Part shown: in pieces, positions 63,862 to 64,000 of the stretch
How the letters are laid out: each line of letters starts with the position of its first letter
Numbering within the stretch: the first letter of the stretch is position 1
Assembly (NCBI RefSeq): GCF_017313105.1
Contig: NZ_JAFLND010000002.1
Span: 682,001 to 746,000, forward strand
Reading direction: 5' to 3'
Length of the DNA: 64,000 nucleotides
Source of the DNA: [Muricauda] lutisoli (nom. illeg.)
Lineage (GTDB): Bacteria > Bacteroidota > Bacteroidia > Flavobacteriales > Flavobacteriaceae
Program-made: the position numbers and the translations under genes
Notes under the pieces: generated by a model
Seen by the model: the letters and a program-made list of their open reading frames with translations, nothing else
Databases searched by the model: none
What the model was told of the DNA's origin: nothing

Positions 63862-64000
63862 TTAATTTTGAATGTTTAATCCTTCTGCTTTATAAAAAAC
63901 ATCCTGTAAGGCCGTTCGGATGTTCAAATCATACAGTTGACGATGCTCTCTGGACGGATATACCCTGTTGGATAGGAAAATAAAAGTGAGCTTGTTTTCA
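63862..64000 (-). CDS. C-terminal tail of a probable GH3/serine hydrolase (partial)
   Basis: On the minus strand 45 codons end with TAA at 63862-63864, including FLSNRVYPSREHRQLYD and LNIRTALQDVFYKA. This pattern resembles the C-terminus of proteins joining a glycoside hydrolase 3 domain to a beta-lactamase-type serine hydrolase domain. The body lies outside the window, so identity is tentative. Confidence 0.5.
   Translation of the reverse strand, partial: ENKLTFIFLSNRVYPSREHRQLYDLNIRTALQDVFYKAEGLNIQN

Overview
The window looks like chromosome of a marine member of the Flavobacteriaceae, most like the Muricauda/Allomuricauda group. That placement rests on family content recalled from memory, not on a search. 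Pointers are a gliding-motility lipoprotein (GldH), a subtilase with a type IX secretion sorting domain, a split ATP synthase operon headed by bactofilin and AtpZ, a suf operon followed by DUF2480/DUF3078-type genes, several genes known mainly from Bacteroidota, and repeated matches to the Bacteroidota promoter form TTG-N(about 20)-TAnnTTTG. I see no rRNA, tRNA, CRISPR array, transposase or prophage block.

Layout. 1-6.4 kb: end of an upstream gene, bactofilin, AtpZ, a small membrane protein and ATP synthase subunits a, c, b, delta, alpha, gamma; beta and epsilon are absent. 6.5-13.3 kb: flippase, dUTPase, sugar nucleotidyltransferase, TPR protein, DUF4292 lipoprotein, EnvC-like protein and aldo/keto reductase, all on the plus strand and probably serving the envelope. 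13.3-19.3 kb: mixed-strand housekeeping genes (thioesterase, HU/SPOR protein, DprA, TrpS, PlsC) and a GAF-domain sensor with a degenerate kinase domain. 19.4-21.9 kb: lipoprotein, ECF sigma factor and a protein joining an anti-sigma-like N-terminus to a beta-barrel-like C-terminus. 22-30.7 kb: RecA, TrhO, RicT, GldH, PBP1A, a two-subunit CoA-transferase, an orphan small transcription unit and an acetyltransferase. 30.6-31.8 kb: divergent regulator-like pair around a 27-bp palindrome. 31.8-37 kb: methionine aminotransferase, Vsr and succinate dehydrogenase C-A-B. 37-45.6 kb: RimK-like ligase, small membrane proteins, aminopeptidase P, esterase, methyltransferase, BrnQ, ThiL. 45.8-53.7 kb: suf operon (A-B-C-D-S-E, MIP18 family, DUF2805, DUF2480, DUF3078). 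54-64 kb: HflX, secreted M14 and S8 peptidases, a nuclease, an exonuclease, an alkyltransferase, a CNNM/CBS protein, and the tail of a probable glycoside hydrolase/serine hydrolase.

The most noteworthy parts are the sigma/trans-envelope module at 19.4-21.9 kb, the palindrome-controlled S24-type regulator at 31 kb, the Cys-Ser triplet protein at the end of the suf operon, and a dispersed family of TTGTCATTCC-bounded repeats, two of which sit inside the ATP synthase and suf operons.
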